Source of the DNA: Mesorhizobium sp. | GTDB taxonomy: Bacteria > Pseudomonadota > Alphaproteobacteria > Rhizobiales > Rhizobiaceae | NCBI RefSeq assembly: GCF_004962245.1 | Contig: NZ_SUHQ01000019.1 | Location: forward strand, 1 to 64,000 | Length of the DNA stretch: 64,000 nt | Reading direction: 5' to 3' | Notes under the pieces: generated by a model | What the model was told of the DNA's origin: nothing | The model's input: only the letters and a program-made list of their open reading frames with translations | Databases searched by the model: none | Program-made: the position numbers and the translations under genes | Shown: one piece after another, positions 44,302 through 52,174 of the stretch | How positions within the stretch are numbered: the first letter of the stretch is position 1 | Layout: each line of letters starts with the position of its first letter

Positions 44302-44609
44302 GGCGGGCTCCCGCCGACCTCGGCTTCCGCTTCGTCGGCGCCGGAGATCCTGGCTGGATTGAGGCCGACCTTCAGCCGCACGCCACGTCCGCCAGCCTGG
44401 CTGGTCGCGCCTTCGCCGATCAGCTCGATGCCGGCAGCCTCAAGTGCCGCAATCAGTTTCATCAAGGAATCGACATTGCCCCGGATCATCGCCTCGCTGG
44501 CTTCCATGCGCTGAATTGTCGGAACCGAAAGGCCGGACAATTCGGCAAGCCGGCGCTGGTCGATACCGAGCAGCGCCCTGGCGGCGCGCAATTGTGGTGC
44601 AGTTATCAC
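44298..44609 (-). CDS. XRE-type helix-turn-helix regulator heading the Hyf-like operon
   Basis: A 103-residue protein with an N-terminal Cro/CI helix-turn-helix (residues about 5-60: LGIDQRRLAELSGLSVPTIQRMEAS), a form common in short rhizobial regulators, plus a tail of unknown role. The GTG start at 44609 fits the family N terminus (ITAPQLRAARALL). It is translationally coupled to the large pump gene, so regulator and complex are made together and autoregulation is likely. A short ACATT/AATGT inverted repeat near 44663-44674 upstream could be its operator. Confidence 0.85.
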   Translation of the reverse strand: MITAPQLRAARALLGIDQRRLAELSGLSVPTIQRMEASEAMIRGNVDSLMKLIAALEAAGIELIGEGATSQAGGRGVRLKVGLNPARISGADEAEAEVGGSPP

Positions 44610-45253
44610 CGGAGACCCTTCGGCTCATCTTTGAGATATGATGTCTCGGCTCTGCAGCATACATTAAAATGTTTTAACGTCAATTACTGATGCGTGAGAC
44701 ATCGATATTGATGGCGAGCCGACGCGGCTGTGGCCGGGATGAGATCGCGGGCGAACATCCGGGCAATTCCGGGATTTCCTGCGTGCCGACCGGCATCACT
44801 ACAACGCAATTGTGTTCGAGCCTTATTCCAAAAGGCGTATCCCGGCTTATTTGCAATATTGTGCCACAGCTAAAGGAATAAGTTCGAAAATTGATAGAAA
44901 TTCCTGGCTTGTTAGAAATTCCTAATTTAAAGTTTAATCAACCGTTTAAATCTAAACTTGCTTTATGCTGTACTCCCGTGCAACCTTTCAGCGAGATGTA
45001 CCTTTGGTCAGCATCAAAACCGGATCATGAGAGACTTTTGCGCGGCCGACAGGAGCGGGGACGGTCGCCTGTAAAAGCCTTCGGATGGAGGGACAGATAT
45101 GCCGGATCTAGCAGCTATCGGCCCGAGGACCATAAGTTTCTGGCAGGCACCCAAGCAGCCCTTTATCGCCGGGATCTGGTTCGTATCACCATCGGCTATC
45201 GACTATGGATCTGACGGACAAGCTGTCGCCGCCAGCCAGCCAGGGGAATGATC
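44610..45253. other. AT-rich intergenic region between divergent operons
   Basis: About 640 bases with no supportable gene, lower in GC than its surroundings. It separates the XRE/Hyf-like operon (minus) from the exported-protein cluster (plus) and should contain both promoters. Plus-strand frames such as 44690-44881 lack ribosome-binding sites. It contains two 11-bp direct repeats at 44895 and 44913 (separate entry). Confidence 0.45.
44895..44923. repeat. Paired 11-bp direct repeats TAGAAATTCCT
   Basis: TAGAAATTCCT occurs at 44895-44905 and again at 44913-44923, 18 bases apart, in the AT-rich region ahead of the exported-protein genes. Spacing of close to two helical turns would suit binding of one protein on one DNA face. 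No regulator is identified. Confidence 0.4.
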
Positions 45254-45646
45254 ATGAAATTCATAATGTATGCGACCCTGATCACTGCATCGTTGGCTTT
45301 CGCCGGCTGCACAACCGATGATGGCTATGATGGCTGTCGCGGGACGGGTTGCCTGGTGGATAGGCCCCATAAAAGGGATCGAAGGATTGACGACCGGCCG
45401 CAGTACGACCGGAACGGCAATCCCAACTTCGATACGCGGGGCCGCTACATCGGATGCCGTGGGCTCGGGTGCAAGGTCGACGATCCCGACGACGGGGATC
45501 AAAGCATCGACGACAGACCGCAGTACGACAAAGAGGGCAATCCGAACTTCGATACGCGAGGCAACTACCAAGGATGCCGGGGCATCGGCTGCGAGGTCGA
45601 CACACCGGATGACGACAGCTCATCGGACGATGACGATTCCGATTGA
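45254..45646 (+). CDS. Lipoprotein with Cys-rich GCRGxGC repeats
   Basis: A 130-residue predicted lipoprotein: the signal peptide ends in a lipobox (SLAFAGC, lipidated Cys near residue 18). The mature part is made of about 2.4 copies of a 40-residue unit containing GCRGxGCxVD and then DDRPQYDxxGNPNFDTRG, and ends in an Asp/Ser tail (DDSSSDDDDSD). Each unit has one Cys pair, which could form a disulfide or bind metal. I recognise no family. The ATG at 45254 is preferred for its GGGG element; ATG 45248 is also possible. It leads the six-gene exported cluster. Confidence 0.75.
   Translation: MKFIMYATLITASLAFAGCTTDDGYDGCRGTGCLVDRPHKRDRRIDDRPQYDRNGNPNFDTRGRYIGCRGLGCKVDDPDDGDQSIDDRPQYDKEGNPNFDTRGNYQGCRGIGCEVDTPDDDSSSDDDDSD
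45323..45600 (+). repeat. 120-bp tandem repeat within the lipoprotein gene
   Basis: The coding sequence repeats with a 120-bp period: the segment from about 45323 recurs from about 45443 and partly from about 45563. For example ATTGACGACCGGCCGCAGTA near 45386 matches ATCGACGACAGACCGCAGTA 120 bases later. Differences are mostly at third codon positions, so the protein repeat is under selection. Confidence 0.7.
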
Positions 45647-45683
45647 TGGCCCCTGCAGCGAGCCGTGGAGGAGGATTGCACTC

Positions 45684-46118
45684 ATGTCTGGATTGAACGG
45701 TCTCATCCGCCGACGCACCAAAATCGTCGTGGTCGGCCTTGCGGTGTTGGGAGTGACGCCCGCTCCCGCTTTCGCCGCGGATCACGCCTGCGACGGCGTA
45801 AAGGTCGAAGCGACGAAGGCGCGCAAGCAGGAATATGCCCATCTCGTCGTCTCGGCGATGGACAGCAAGTTCAAGCCCGCTCAGGCGAAGTTCATCACGA
45901 TCATGGAGAGCGGCAACTGGAGCGCCGCCTACGTCTCCACGCCCGTGAGCGATGACGGCGTGATGTTCTTCCAGACAGTCAACGGAAAGAAGCAGTTTCG
46001 CGACGTATGGGGCGGCTATGCCGAGCCGTCGGAAAAACCTGAACTGGTATCGTGGGCGAAGAAACTCGGAGCGCCGCAAGATCTAGCAAAGTGTTTTGCC
46101 GAGACGGTTACGGAATGA
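45684..46118 (+). CDS. Exported hypothetical protein
   Basis: A 144-residue protein with a signal peptide (hydrophobic IVVVGLAVLGVTPAPAFAA, cleavage near residue 32). The mature part has two cysteines (ACDGVKVEATKARK and LAKCFAETVTE) that could form a disulfide, and the segment KFITIMESGNWSAAYVST, which reads like a small alpha/beta domain. I recognise no family. A GGAGGA element precedes the ATG at 45684. It follows the lipoprotein gene in the same direction. Confidence 0.65.
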   Translation: MSGLNGLIRRRTKIVVVGLAVLGVTPAPAFAADHACDGVKVEATKARKQEYAHLVVSAMDSKFKPAQAKFITIMESGNWSAAYVSTPVSDDGVMFFQTVNGKKQFRDVWGGYAEPSEKPELVSWAKKLGAPQDLAKCFAETVTE

Positions 46119-46209
46119 CGGCGATGATCGCTGGAGATTGCCGCCCGGCAGGCAAGGAGCCGCGAGGCATCTAGGACAGGTTCCGGACATCGGCCGCAAG
46201 GTGTGGAAA

Positions 46210-47147
46210 ATGCAAACTCTTCGAAAATCCAGACTGATCGTGCAGTTCGCCCGTGTATTGGCAACAACCGTGAAAATGACGGCTGTTGTGAGCATAACCG
46301 CCCCGCAGGCGATCAATATTGCACATGCCAGCAAGTATGATCTGCCGACACCCTACGTCTCCCGGGCTCTTGATGCGGTTCTGATACCGATCAATCACGC
46401 CTCTCGGCACCGCTACCAGATCCCGCCCAAGCTTCGCGGCGTATATGTCTTGGCCGTTGCACCCATGGCGTTGCCGCACGAGAGGGCATCCGACCGGGTG
46501 ACGTGCTTGCGACAGTGCGGCGTCAAGCGATTTCGACACCGGCCGACGTCGACAGGCTGGTTTGGGCTGCGCTCGCGGTGAGCGTCACCGATTTTCTGTT
46601 TGGCGTGAACCGGGGGCCGGATGTCGTCGAGGTAAACACCAACATCACGGTCAACAACTTCAACACCAACATCTCCATCAACAATATTTCGCAATGGACG
46701 AGTGTCGACAACCGTCAGGAGTGGACGCAGATCGTCGATGAATACGACGACGAGATGGAGACAAACCTTGGTGACACAAGTTATCGCGGGGACGACTCGC
46801 AGCCTGGCGACGACCGTCCGGACGCAGACGCGTCTCCTCCCGATGCCGATGACAATAGTTCCGATGATCAGGACGATTCGGACGACAACGACTCAACGGA
46901 CGGTGACGATGACCAAAACAGCACCGACACCAACGACGATAGCACGGATGACGATGCGTCGAATGACAGTACCGACAACGACAGTTCCGACGATCAGGAC
47001 GATTCGAGCGATCAGAATGACGATGAAGACCCGACGGACGGTGGTGATGACCAAAACGACAGCACGGGTGACGTGAATATGGACGACGATGCGTCGGATG
47101 ACAGTACCAGCGACGCTGGCGGATCGGACGATGACGATTCCAATTAG
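46210..47147 (+). pseudogene. PDZ-like exported protein with acidic tail, split by a frameshift
   Basis: Two overlapping frames make one logical gene. The first (from ATG 46210) encodes a hydrophobic export segment and KLRGVYVLAVAPM. The second, from about 46468, continues REGIRPGDVLATVRRQAIST, completing a PDZ-like domain, then a VNTNITVNNFNTNISINN stretch, and a long Asp/Ser/Asn/Thr-rich tail of about 115 residues ending at TAG 47145. One missing G in ATGGCG near 46467 would restore the frame. A sequencing error is as likely as real inactivation. The tail suggests cation binding or an extended surface linker. Confidence 0.6.
46857..47140 (+). repeat. Low-complexity Asp/Ser-coding repeats
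   Basis: A GACGAT/AACGAC-rich tract coding for the acidic tail. An imperfect unit beginning AGTTCCGATGATCAGGACGA (46857) recurs near 46983, about 126 bases later, and the ending GACGATGACCAAAAC also repeats. Such tracts can change length by slippage. Confidence 0.65.
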
Positions 47148-47221
47148 GCCGACCGTGCCGGCGGTGGACCCCGAGGGAATCCCGACCGTCAACAAGATGA
47201 TTTCTAAACGGAGGACAATCG

Positions 47222-47632
47222 ATGAAAACCGCCATACTGACCGCTGTCATGGTTCTGGCCATGCCGGCTTTCGCCTTTGCCCAGGACAAGTGCTACGACG
47301 CCGCCAAGGATCAGGCTGCCCTGAACCAGTGCGCCGATGCCGCGTTCAAGAAATCCGACAAGAAGCTCAATGATCTCTACAAGCAGATCAAGGCCCGCCT
47401 GAAGGACGATGCGGATACCAAGAAGCTTCTCGTTCAAGCACAGCGGGATTGGGTCAAATTTCGCGACGCGGAGTGCAGCTTCCAGACCGCGGGAGCGGCC
47501 GGAGGAAGCATGATGCCAATGCTCACCGCCCAGTGCATGGACAGCCTGGCGCAATCCCGTGTCAAGGACTTCGAGGGTTACCTGAAATGCGAGGAAGGGG
47601 ACATGAGTTGCCCCGTTCCTGCCGCGGATTGA
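47222..47632 (+). CDS. LprI-like exported protein (DUF1311)
   Basis: A 136-residue exported protein with a signal peptide ending AFAFA-Q and the DUF1311/LprI pattern: CYDAAKDQAALNQCADAAF, then KLNDLYKQIKARLKDD, VQAQRDWVKFRDAECSF and a C-terminal Cys. The six cysteines probably form disulfides in the periplasm. LprI of mycobacteria inhibits lysozyme; most family members are untested. A GGAGGACAATCG sequence precedes the ATG. It is the best-defined member of the exported cluster. Confidence 0.88.
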   Translation: MKTAILTAVMVLAMPAFAFAQDKCYDAAKDQAALNQCADAAFKKSDKKLNDLYKQIKARLKDDADTKKLLVQAQRDWVKFRDAECSFQTAGAAGGSMMPMLTAQCMDSLAQSRVKDFEGYLKCEEGDMSCPVPAAD

Positions 47633-47733
47633 CACTTATCACAATCGGGCGGCGGCGAGCGTGATGCCGGCGCCAGACATGAAAGGGTGCGAGGGGCATC
47701 ATCATCGCGTGAGGACTTGAAGGAGGGCGGATT

Positions 47734-48234
47734 GTGAAACGCTATGGATCGTCGCTCGCAATGACGATTACGGCATCTGCGCTGTTGGCCTGTGCCATGC
47801 CGGCAACGGCACAGGGTGACATGAGCTTCGACGTTACCGTCACGCTTTCCAAAAAGGCAGCTGCCAAGCTCGCGGCCGAAAAGGAGGGCATCGTTGTCTT
47901 CGTCGACTACTACGGCGATCCGAAGCGGAGCGCCGAGAGGCACGCCAACGAGATCGGCCAAATCGATCTTGAGCAGCAAAACGAGGAGGTGGCGATACCC
48001 GGCACAGGCGGCCACGCCCATATCAGCGGCGCAAAGATCGACACCAAACGTCTTGATTGGCTCGCTGGCCCTCCCAAGGTCAACCTCAACGTTGCATCGG
48101 CCCGCAAGAGCAGTTCGGACAATCTGCTCGGCTGCGACTTCATCGACGGCCCACTCAGCGCCGTCCAAAAGCAACCTGTGACGCTTCATTGCGCATTGAT
48201 CGAAGAAAATTACGACACGGAGTTGAAGCCATAA
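47734..48234 (+). CDS. Exported hypothetical protein
   Basis: A 166-residue protein with a signal peptide ending in PATAQ. The mature part is beta-rich (MSFDVTVTLSKKAAAKLAAE, IVVFVDYYGDP) and has two cysteines far apart (LGCDFI and LHCALI). The GTG start at 47734 follows a strong AGGAGGGCGG. No family is recognised; the shape suggests a small periplasmic immunoglobulin-like domain. It belongs to the exported cluster. Confidence 0.7.
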   Translation: MKRYGSSLAMTITASALLACAMPATAQGDMSFDVTVTLSKKAAAKLAAEKEGIVVFVDYYGDPKRSAERHANEIGQIDLEQQNEEVAIPGTGGHAHISGAKIDTKRLDWLAGPPKVNLNVASARKSSSDNLLGCDFIDGPLSAVQKQPVTLHCALIEENYDTELKP

Positions 48235-48261
48235 GGCCCGCAAAGGGAGGAGACGGTTTTC

Positions 48262-48627
48262 ATGCGCCTGCTGTTCGCCATCTGTTTCTGCCTGGCCATG
48301 GCCCTACCCGCGACCGCCTATGCCGAGCGCCGTTGTGGCTGGTACTCGAGCCCGACACCCGGCAACCTTGTCCTGACGGACAGGGACGGGGATTGGTGGA
48401 TCCAGATGCAGGGGCGACCGGATCCCAAAGGCATCGGCAATGTGCCGGCTTTTGACGACCGACGATTCGTCGAGACCAATGTGCCTGGCTCGGGCTACGG
48501 CTACGGATGTGCGTGCATGACTGTCGTGACCAACGCCAGGCAACAAAGGATCACCAGGGTGATCTCGGGCGAAATCCTGCCCCTGGCGCAATGTCGTAAC
48601 GACAAATCGCTGCAAAAACCGGACTGA
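48262..48627 (+). CDS. Exported DUF4087-like protein
   Basis: A 121-residue exported protein with a signal peptide ending TAYAE. The mature part starts RRCGWYSSPTPGNLVLTDRDGDWWIQ and contains GYGYGCACMTVVT, the conserved cysteine and glycine/tyrosine pattern of DUF4087 proteins, whose role is unknown. GGAGGAGACGG precedes the ATG. It ends the run of same-direction exported proteins. Confidence 0.8.
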   Translation: MRLLFAICFCLAMALPATAYAERRCGWYSSPTPGNLVLTDRDGDWWIQMQGRPDPKGIGNVPAFDDRRFVETNVPGSGYGYGCACMTVVTNARQQRITRVISGEILPLAQCRNDKSLQKPD

Positions 48628-48678
48628 TGGACCATTGTCCGACTTAAGCTGACAACACCCGAAGACGCCGGGAGCGCA

Positions 48679-49182
48679 CTACGACGGCCGCTCCGACCGC
48701 GCTTTCACATCCTCGCTCAGCTGCCGCACGATCCCGGTGGTCTTGCGGATATCCGCTTCGCCGAGAGCGTCGCCCATGGTCGAGGCGATCACCATGAGCT
48801 GGGTGTTCAACTCGTCATGGCGCGCGTCGCCCTTGCGCGTCAGCTGCACAAGCTTCGAGCGCCGGTGCTTCGGATTGTCGACGAATTCGACAAGTCCCTC
48901 GGCCGCAAGCTCATCCGCAAGCCGCTGCATGCGCTGACGGCTGGTGGGTCGCATCTGGGCGATCTGCGGCACGGTGAGAGGACCAAGCAGCGCGAGGCTT
49001 CGCATGAAGCCGAAGGCCCCGCCGCCCCAACTGGTGATCAGCCCCGTCTTCTGGCCGAGAGCCCGTATCCTGAAGAAGCACTGGGCCACTTCGAGCATCA
49101 GCTCGGTGATCGCCTCGGCCTTGCCGTCAACGGTTGGGCCTGCCCCCGTCCTTGGTCCAGTCTCGCGTCGTGCCGGCGCCAT
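48679..49182 (-). CDS. MarR family transcriptional regulator
   Basis: A 167-residue winged-helix regulator. LTVPQIAQMRPTSRQRMQRLADELAAEGL is the recognition helix region and NPKHRRSKLVQLT the wing. The start at 49182 (MAPARRE) is chosen because AGGGAACGG precedes it; upstream TTG 49251 or GTG 49239 would place the start inside the operator. It is divergent from a membrane methyltransferase gene and separated from it by two tandem palindromes, so it probably represses that gene and itself. Confidence 0.87.
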   Translation of the reverse strand: MAPARRETGPRTGAGPTVDGKAEAITELMLEVAQCFFRIRALGQKTGLITSWGGGAFGFMRSLALLGPLTVPQIAQMRPTSRQRMQRLADELAAEGLVEFVDNPKHRRSKLVQLTRKGDARHDELNTQLMVIASTMGDALGEADIRKTTGIVRQLSEDVKARSERPS

Positions 49183-49232
49183 CGCTTCCGTTCCCTCGTC
49201 CGTGCCAATTTCTGTCTGACCAATTTCCGCGA

Positions 49233-49277
49233 TTGACACCCCTGTTGTCAATTTCTAGAATGACACCTTAGTTGTCG
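49233..49277. promoter_or_regulatory. Tandem MarR-type operators
   Basis: TTGACACCCCTGTTGTCAA (49233-49251) and ATGACACCTTAGTTGTCG (49260-49277) are two copies of the palindrome TGACACC-n3-GTTGTCA, 27 bases apart. Each is followed by TTTCTAG. They fill the gap between the divergent marR and methyltransferase genes, typical of an autoregulated repressor. Confidence 0.75.
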
Positions 49278-49328
49278 TTTCTAGGCGGCTATGAGCTTCG
49301 TAGCCCTCCAGCATCTGCGGGAGCAGAC

Positions 49329-49829
49329 ATGGAAATGGACCCGGCTGAGCGAGAGGTAACCGACACCGGAACCGCAGGCGTCATCGCGAGACCGATCCTC
49401 TTCTTTCCTGCCGTTATTCTGGTCGGTCTCGTCCTGGATCGCCTGCTGCCTTTGCCGTTCGCAATCCCGGAGGCCGACGAGGCAGCTTGGGTCGTCGCCG
49501 GGTTCCTGATCCTCATCGGTCTTGTGCTTTTTGCCGCGGGAGTCCGCAACTTCTCCCGCGCTGCGACGCCTTTGCCTACGAACCAGCCCGCCCGCGTGCT
49601 CGTGACTGACGGTATTTACCGCTGGACCCGCAATCCCATCTATCTCGGCTTTTTTCTCATATACGGCGGCATCGGCGTAGCCGCGCAAAGCCCGTGGGTC
49701 CTGATCCTTACGCTGCCGCTTGCTATCACGGTCCGCTACGGCGTCGTCGCCCGCGAGGAGGCGTACCTGGAACGGCGGTTCGGCGATGCGTATCTCGACT
49801 ACAAGCGACACGTGCGCCGGTGGCTCTGA
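49329..49829 (+). CDS. Isoprenylcysteine/phospholipid methyltransferase-like membrane protein
   Basis: A 166-residue protein with about four membrane helices and the ICMT/PEMT-type C-terminal sequence GIYRWTRNPIYLGFFL, then EEAYLERRFGDAYLDYKRHVRRW, where the RNPxY and E-x-x-L-x-x-x-F-G motifs bind S-adenosylmethionine. The lipid or small-molecule acceptor in bacteria is mostly unknown. It is divergent from the MarR gene with shared operators, so induction by a lipophilic or phenolic compound is plausible. Confidence 0.85.
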   Translation: MEMDPAEREVTDTGTAGVIARPILFFPAVILVGLVLDRLLPLPFAIPEADEAAWVVAGFLILIGLVLFAAGVRNFSRAATPLPTNQPARVLVTDGIYRWTRNPIYLGFFLIYGGIGVAAQSPWVLILTLPLAITVRYGVVAREEAYLERRFGDAYLDYKRHVRRWL

Positions 49830-50025
49830 GCGTCGCAAAAAATGCCGATTGAGTGCTGCCTGACCCCAAAATCTTGCCGAGTTGGTACTATTTTGTCGGC
49901 CGGCGACGATCCAGAACCAACGCTACAAGACACTCAATGAACGTGCTTGATGCCTTCGCAGAAAGCCTGGACGGGGTGCGTCGCCGCATCTCGGCGGGAA
50001 TCGCGCCGCGCCTTGGCCCTCGATC

Positions 50026-50980
50026 GTGACGATGACAGTCGGCCCAACCGTAATCCTTCACACCAACGCGCCGGCCGGGGCGATGAAGGTGTTGCGGGAC
50101 AAGCATCCGGGGCTGGCGGTTTATCCTTGTGACAGCTACGCCGGTCTGGCAGCCTTGATAGAAGCGACAAAAGCCGAGATCGTCTACTCGGTGCGCTTCG
50201 ACGGCACAGCGCGCTTCCCGCGCTCTGCTCTCCTGGAAAGCCCGACGGTGAAATGGGACGGATCATCTGGGTTCCTGGAACCCAGAAAAGGTGACGGTGA
50301 CGAACGCCGCCGGTGTCGCGGCCGACATGATGGCCGAATACGCGCTGGGAGCGATGCTGTCCTTCTCGCTGGGTCTTCGAAATTTCGCCAGGCATCAGCA
50401 TGCGCGGACATGGATCGCCGGCACGGTGGAGCCGATCCATGGCAAGACGTTGCTGCTGCTCGGCCTCGGCAGGACCGGGCAAGCATTGGCCCGGCGCGCG
50501 AAGGCCCTGGGGCTCACGACGCTCGGCGTGCGTGCCCGTCCCAGGCCAACCGCCGATGTCGATGAGGTTCACGGCATCGAGGAATTGCCGGCGCTTTGGG
50601 GCCGGGCCGACTTCATTGCCTGTTGCGTGCCGTTGCTGGAGGCGACGCGCGGGCTGATCGGCCCTGCAGCGTTTGCCGCGATGAAGCCGTCGGCGGTGCT
50701 CATCGACGTTTCGCGTGGTGGTGTCGTGGATGAAGCCGCGCTGCTGTCGGCGCTCGACGGCGGCCGCATCAAAGGCGCCGCGCTCGATGTCTTTTCGACC
50801 GAGCCACTGCCAAAGGATCACCCGATCTGGAGCTATGAGAACGTGATCGTCACACCGCATTGTTCGTCGGTCTATGATGGCTGGGAAAAGGAAGCCCTGC
50901 GCATGTTTGCCGACAATCTCAGCCGCTTTCTGCGAGGTGAACCGCTCGAAAACGTTGTCGATCCCGTTCGCGGTTACTGA
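50026..50980 (+). pseudogene. D-2-hydroxyacid dehydrogenase, inactivated by a small deletion
   Basis: Two frames make one NAD-dependent 2-hydroxyacid dehydrogenase. The first (from 50026) ends usefully at SPTVKW; the second resumes at TDHLGSWNPEK and runs to 50980 with GLGRTGQALA (NAD loop), DVSRGGVVDE and TPHCSSVYDGW (catalytic His). About seven residues, usually VSVGGSG, are missing at the junction near 50255, so a deletion of roughly 20 bases both removes residues and shifts the frame. A simple sequencing error is therefore less likely. It is followed directly by the D-amino acid oxidase-like gene. Confidence 0.82.
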
Positions 50981-50982
50981 CG

Positions 50983-52170
50983 ATGACGTCTCCCAATGGC
51001 GCCTCGATACAGGAAGCCGACATCGCGATCATCGGCGGCGGCATTGCCGGAGCGAGCGCGGCCTATGAACTGACGGCCGTCTCGTCGGTCATCCTGCTCG
51101 AGCGCGAAAGCCATTGCGGTTATCATTCCACCGGCCGGTCGGCCGCCAGCTTTACGGAGAATTACGGCAACGCCATCATCCGGCGGCTGGCGATCGCCAG
51201 CCGGTCTTTTCTCGAAGCGCCGCCAGAGGGCTTTTGCGACCATCCCTTGATGCTTCCGCGTGGCATGCTGACCATCGCGCGTCAGGATCAGCTTAGCCGG
51301 CTTGAGGAAGAACTCGAAAGGGCCCGCCAACTTGTCCCGTCGATCCATCGGGTAAGCCCCAGAGAGGCGTTGGCGCGCGTGCCCGTGCTGCGATCGGATT
51401 ATGTCGCCGGTGCGATCGTCGAACCGGACTCTCGCGAGATCGACGTCAACGAGCTTCATCAAGGTTTCCTGCGCAATGCGCGCAAGCGTGGCGGCCGGAT
51501 CGTCACCAGTGCCGGCGTCGACGCGATCGAGCGGCACAAGGACCGCTGGATCCTGCAGACGAGCCAGGGACTGTTCGCCGCGCCGATCCTCGTCAATGCG
51601 GCCGGCGCCTGGGCGGACAGGATTGCCGGTCTGGCTGGAGTCGCCCCGATAGGCCTCGTGCCGAAGCGGCGCACCGCATTCCATGTAGCAGCACCAGATG
51701 GCGTCTCCATTGCCGGATGGCCGCTCGTCAACGATGTCGGCGAGGAATTCTATTTCAAGCCGGACGCCGGCCGGATTTTCGTCTCGCCGGCGGATGCGAC
51801 CCCGAGCGAGCCGATGGATGCCTACCCCGATGATTTCGACGTCGCCGTTGGGGTCGATCGCCTGCAGCGCGCGACGACAATCGACGTGCGCCGGATAGAA
51901 CATCAATGGGCGGGCCTGCGCAGTTTTGTCAGCGACGCCTCGCCGGTGGTGGGCTTCGACGCCAAGGCCGAGGGCTTCTTCTGGTTGGCGGGCCAGGGCG
52001 GCTACGGCATCAAGACATCGCCGGCGCTGGCCAGGGCATGCCGCTATCTGATCCGCACCGGACGTTTGCCGGATGAACTGTTGCGTCAGGGCATAGAGCC
52101 GGGCGATCTTGCGCCTGGCCGGATCAGGGCGACATCCGCGCCGGAGCCAGAGCATAGTGAGCAAGGATGA
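50983..52170 (+). CDS. FAD-dependent glycine/D-amino acid oxidase-family protein
   Basis: A 395-residue DAO-family flavoprotein. The dinucleotide motif is IIGGGIAGASAAYEL near residue 12, followed by the HSTGRSAASF loop, and the C-terminal WAGLRSFVSDASPVVGF and GQGGYGIKTSPA contact FAD. It would oxidise an amino or imino acid to the oxo acid or imine. The downstream RidA and carbamoyl-hydrolase genes fit a pathway that frees a D-amino acid and then oxidises it. It starts two bases after the stop of the preceding pseudogene. Confidence 0.9.
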   Translation: MTSPNGASIQEADIAIIGGGIAGASAAYELTAVSSVILLERESHCGYHSTGRSAASFTENYGNAIIRRLAIASRSFLEAPPEGFCDHPLMLPRGMLTIARQDQLSRLEEELERARQLVPSIHRVSPREALARVPVLRSDYVAGAIVEPDSREIDVNELHQGFLRNARKRGGRIVTSAGVDAIERHKDRWILQTSQGLFAAPILVNAAGAWADRIAGLAGVAPIGLVPKRRTAFHVAAPDGVSIAGWPLVNDVGEEFYFKPDAGRIFVSPADATPSEPMDAYPDDFDVAVGVDRLQRATTIDVRRIEHQWAGLRSFVSDASPVVGFDAKAEGFFWLAGQGGYGIKTSPALARACRYLIRTGRLPDELLRQGIEPGDLAPGRIRATSAPEPEHSEQG

Positions 52171-52174
52171 CCGC

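Noticed and set aside
44690..44881. 63-codon frame ahead of the exported cluster
   Set aside because: No ribosome-binding site, odd composition and no motif, in an AT-rich spacer.
46840..47140. CRISPR-like array
   Set aside because: The repeats are in-frame Asp/Ser codons inside a protein gene, with no constant repeat and unique spacers. No cas genes are present in the window.
46678..47289. Minus-strand 203-codon His/Arg-rich frame
   Set aside because: It is the antisense of the acidic-tail repeats; the composition is an artefact of GAC/GAT repeats read backwards.
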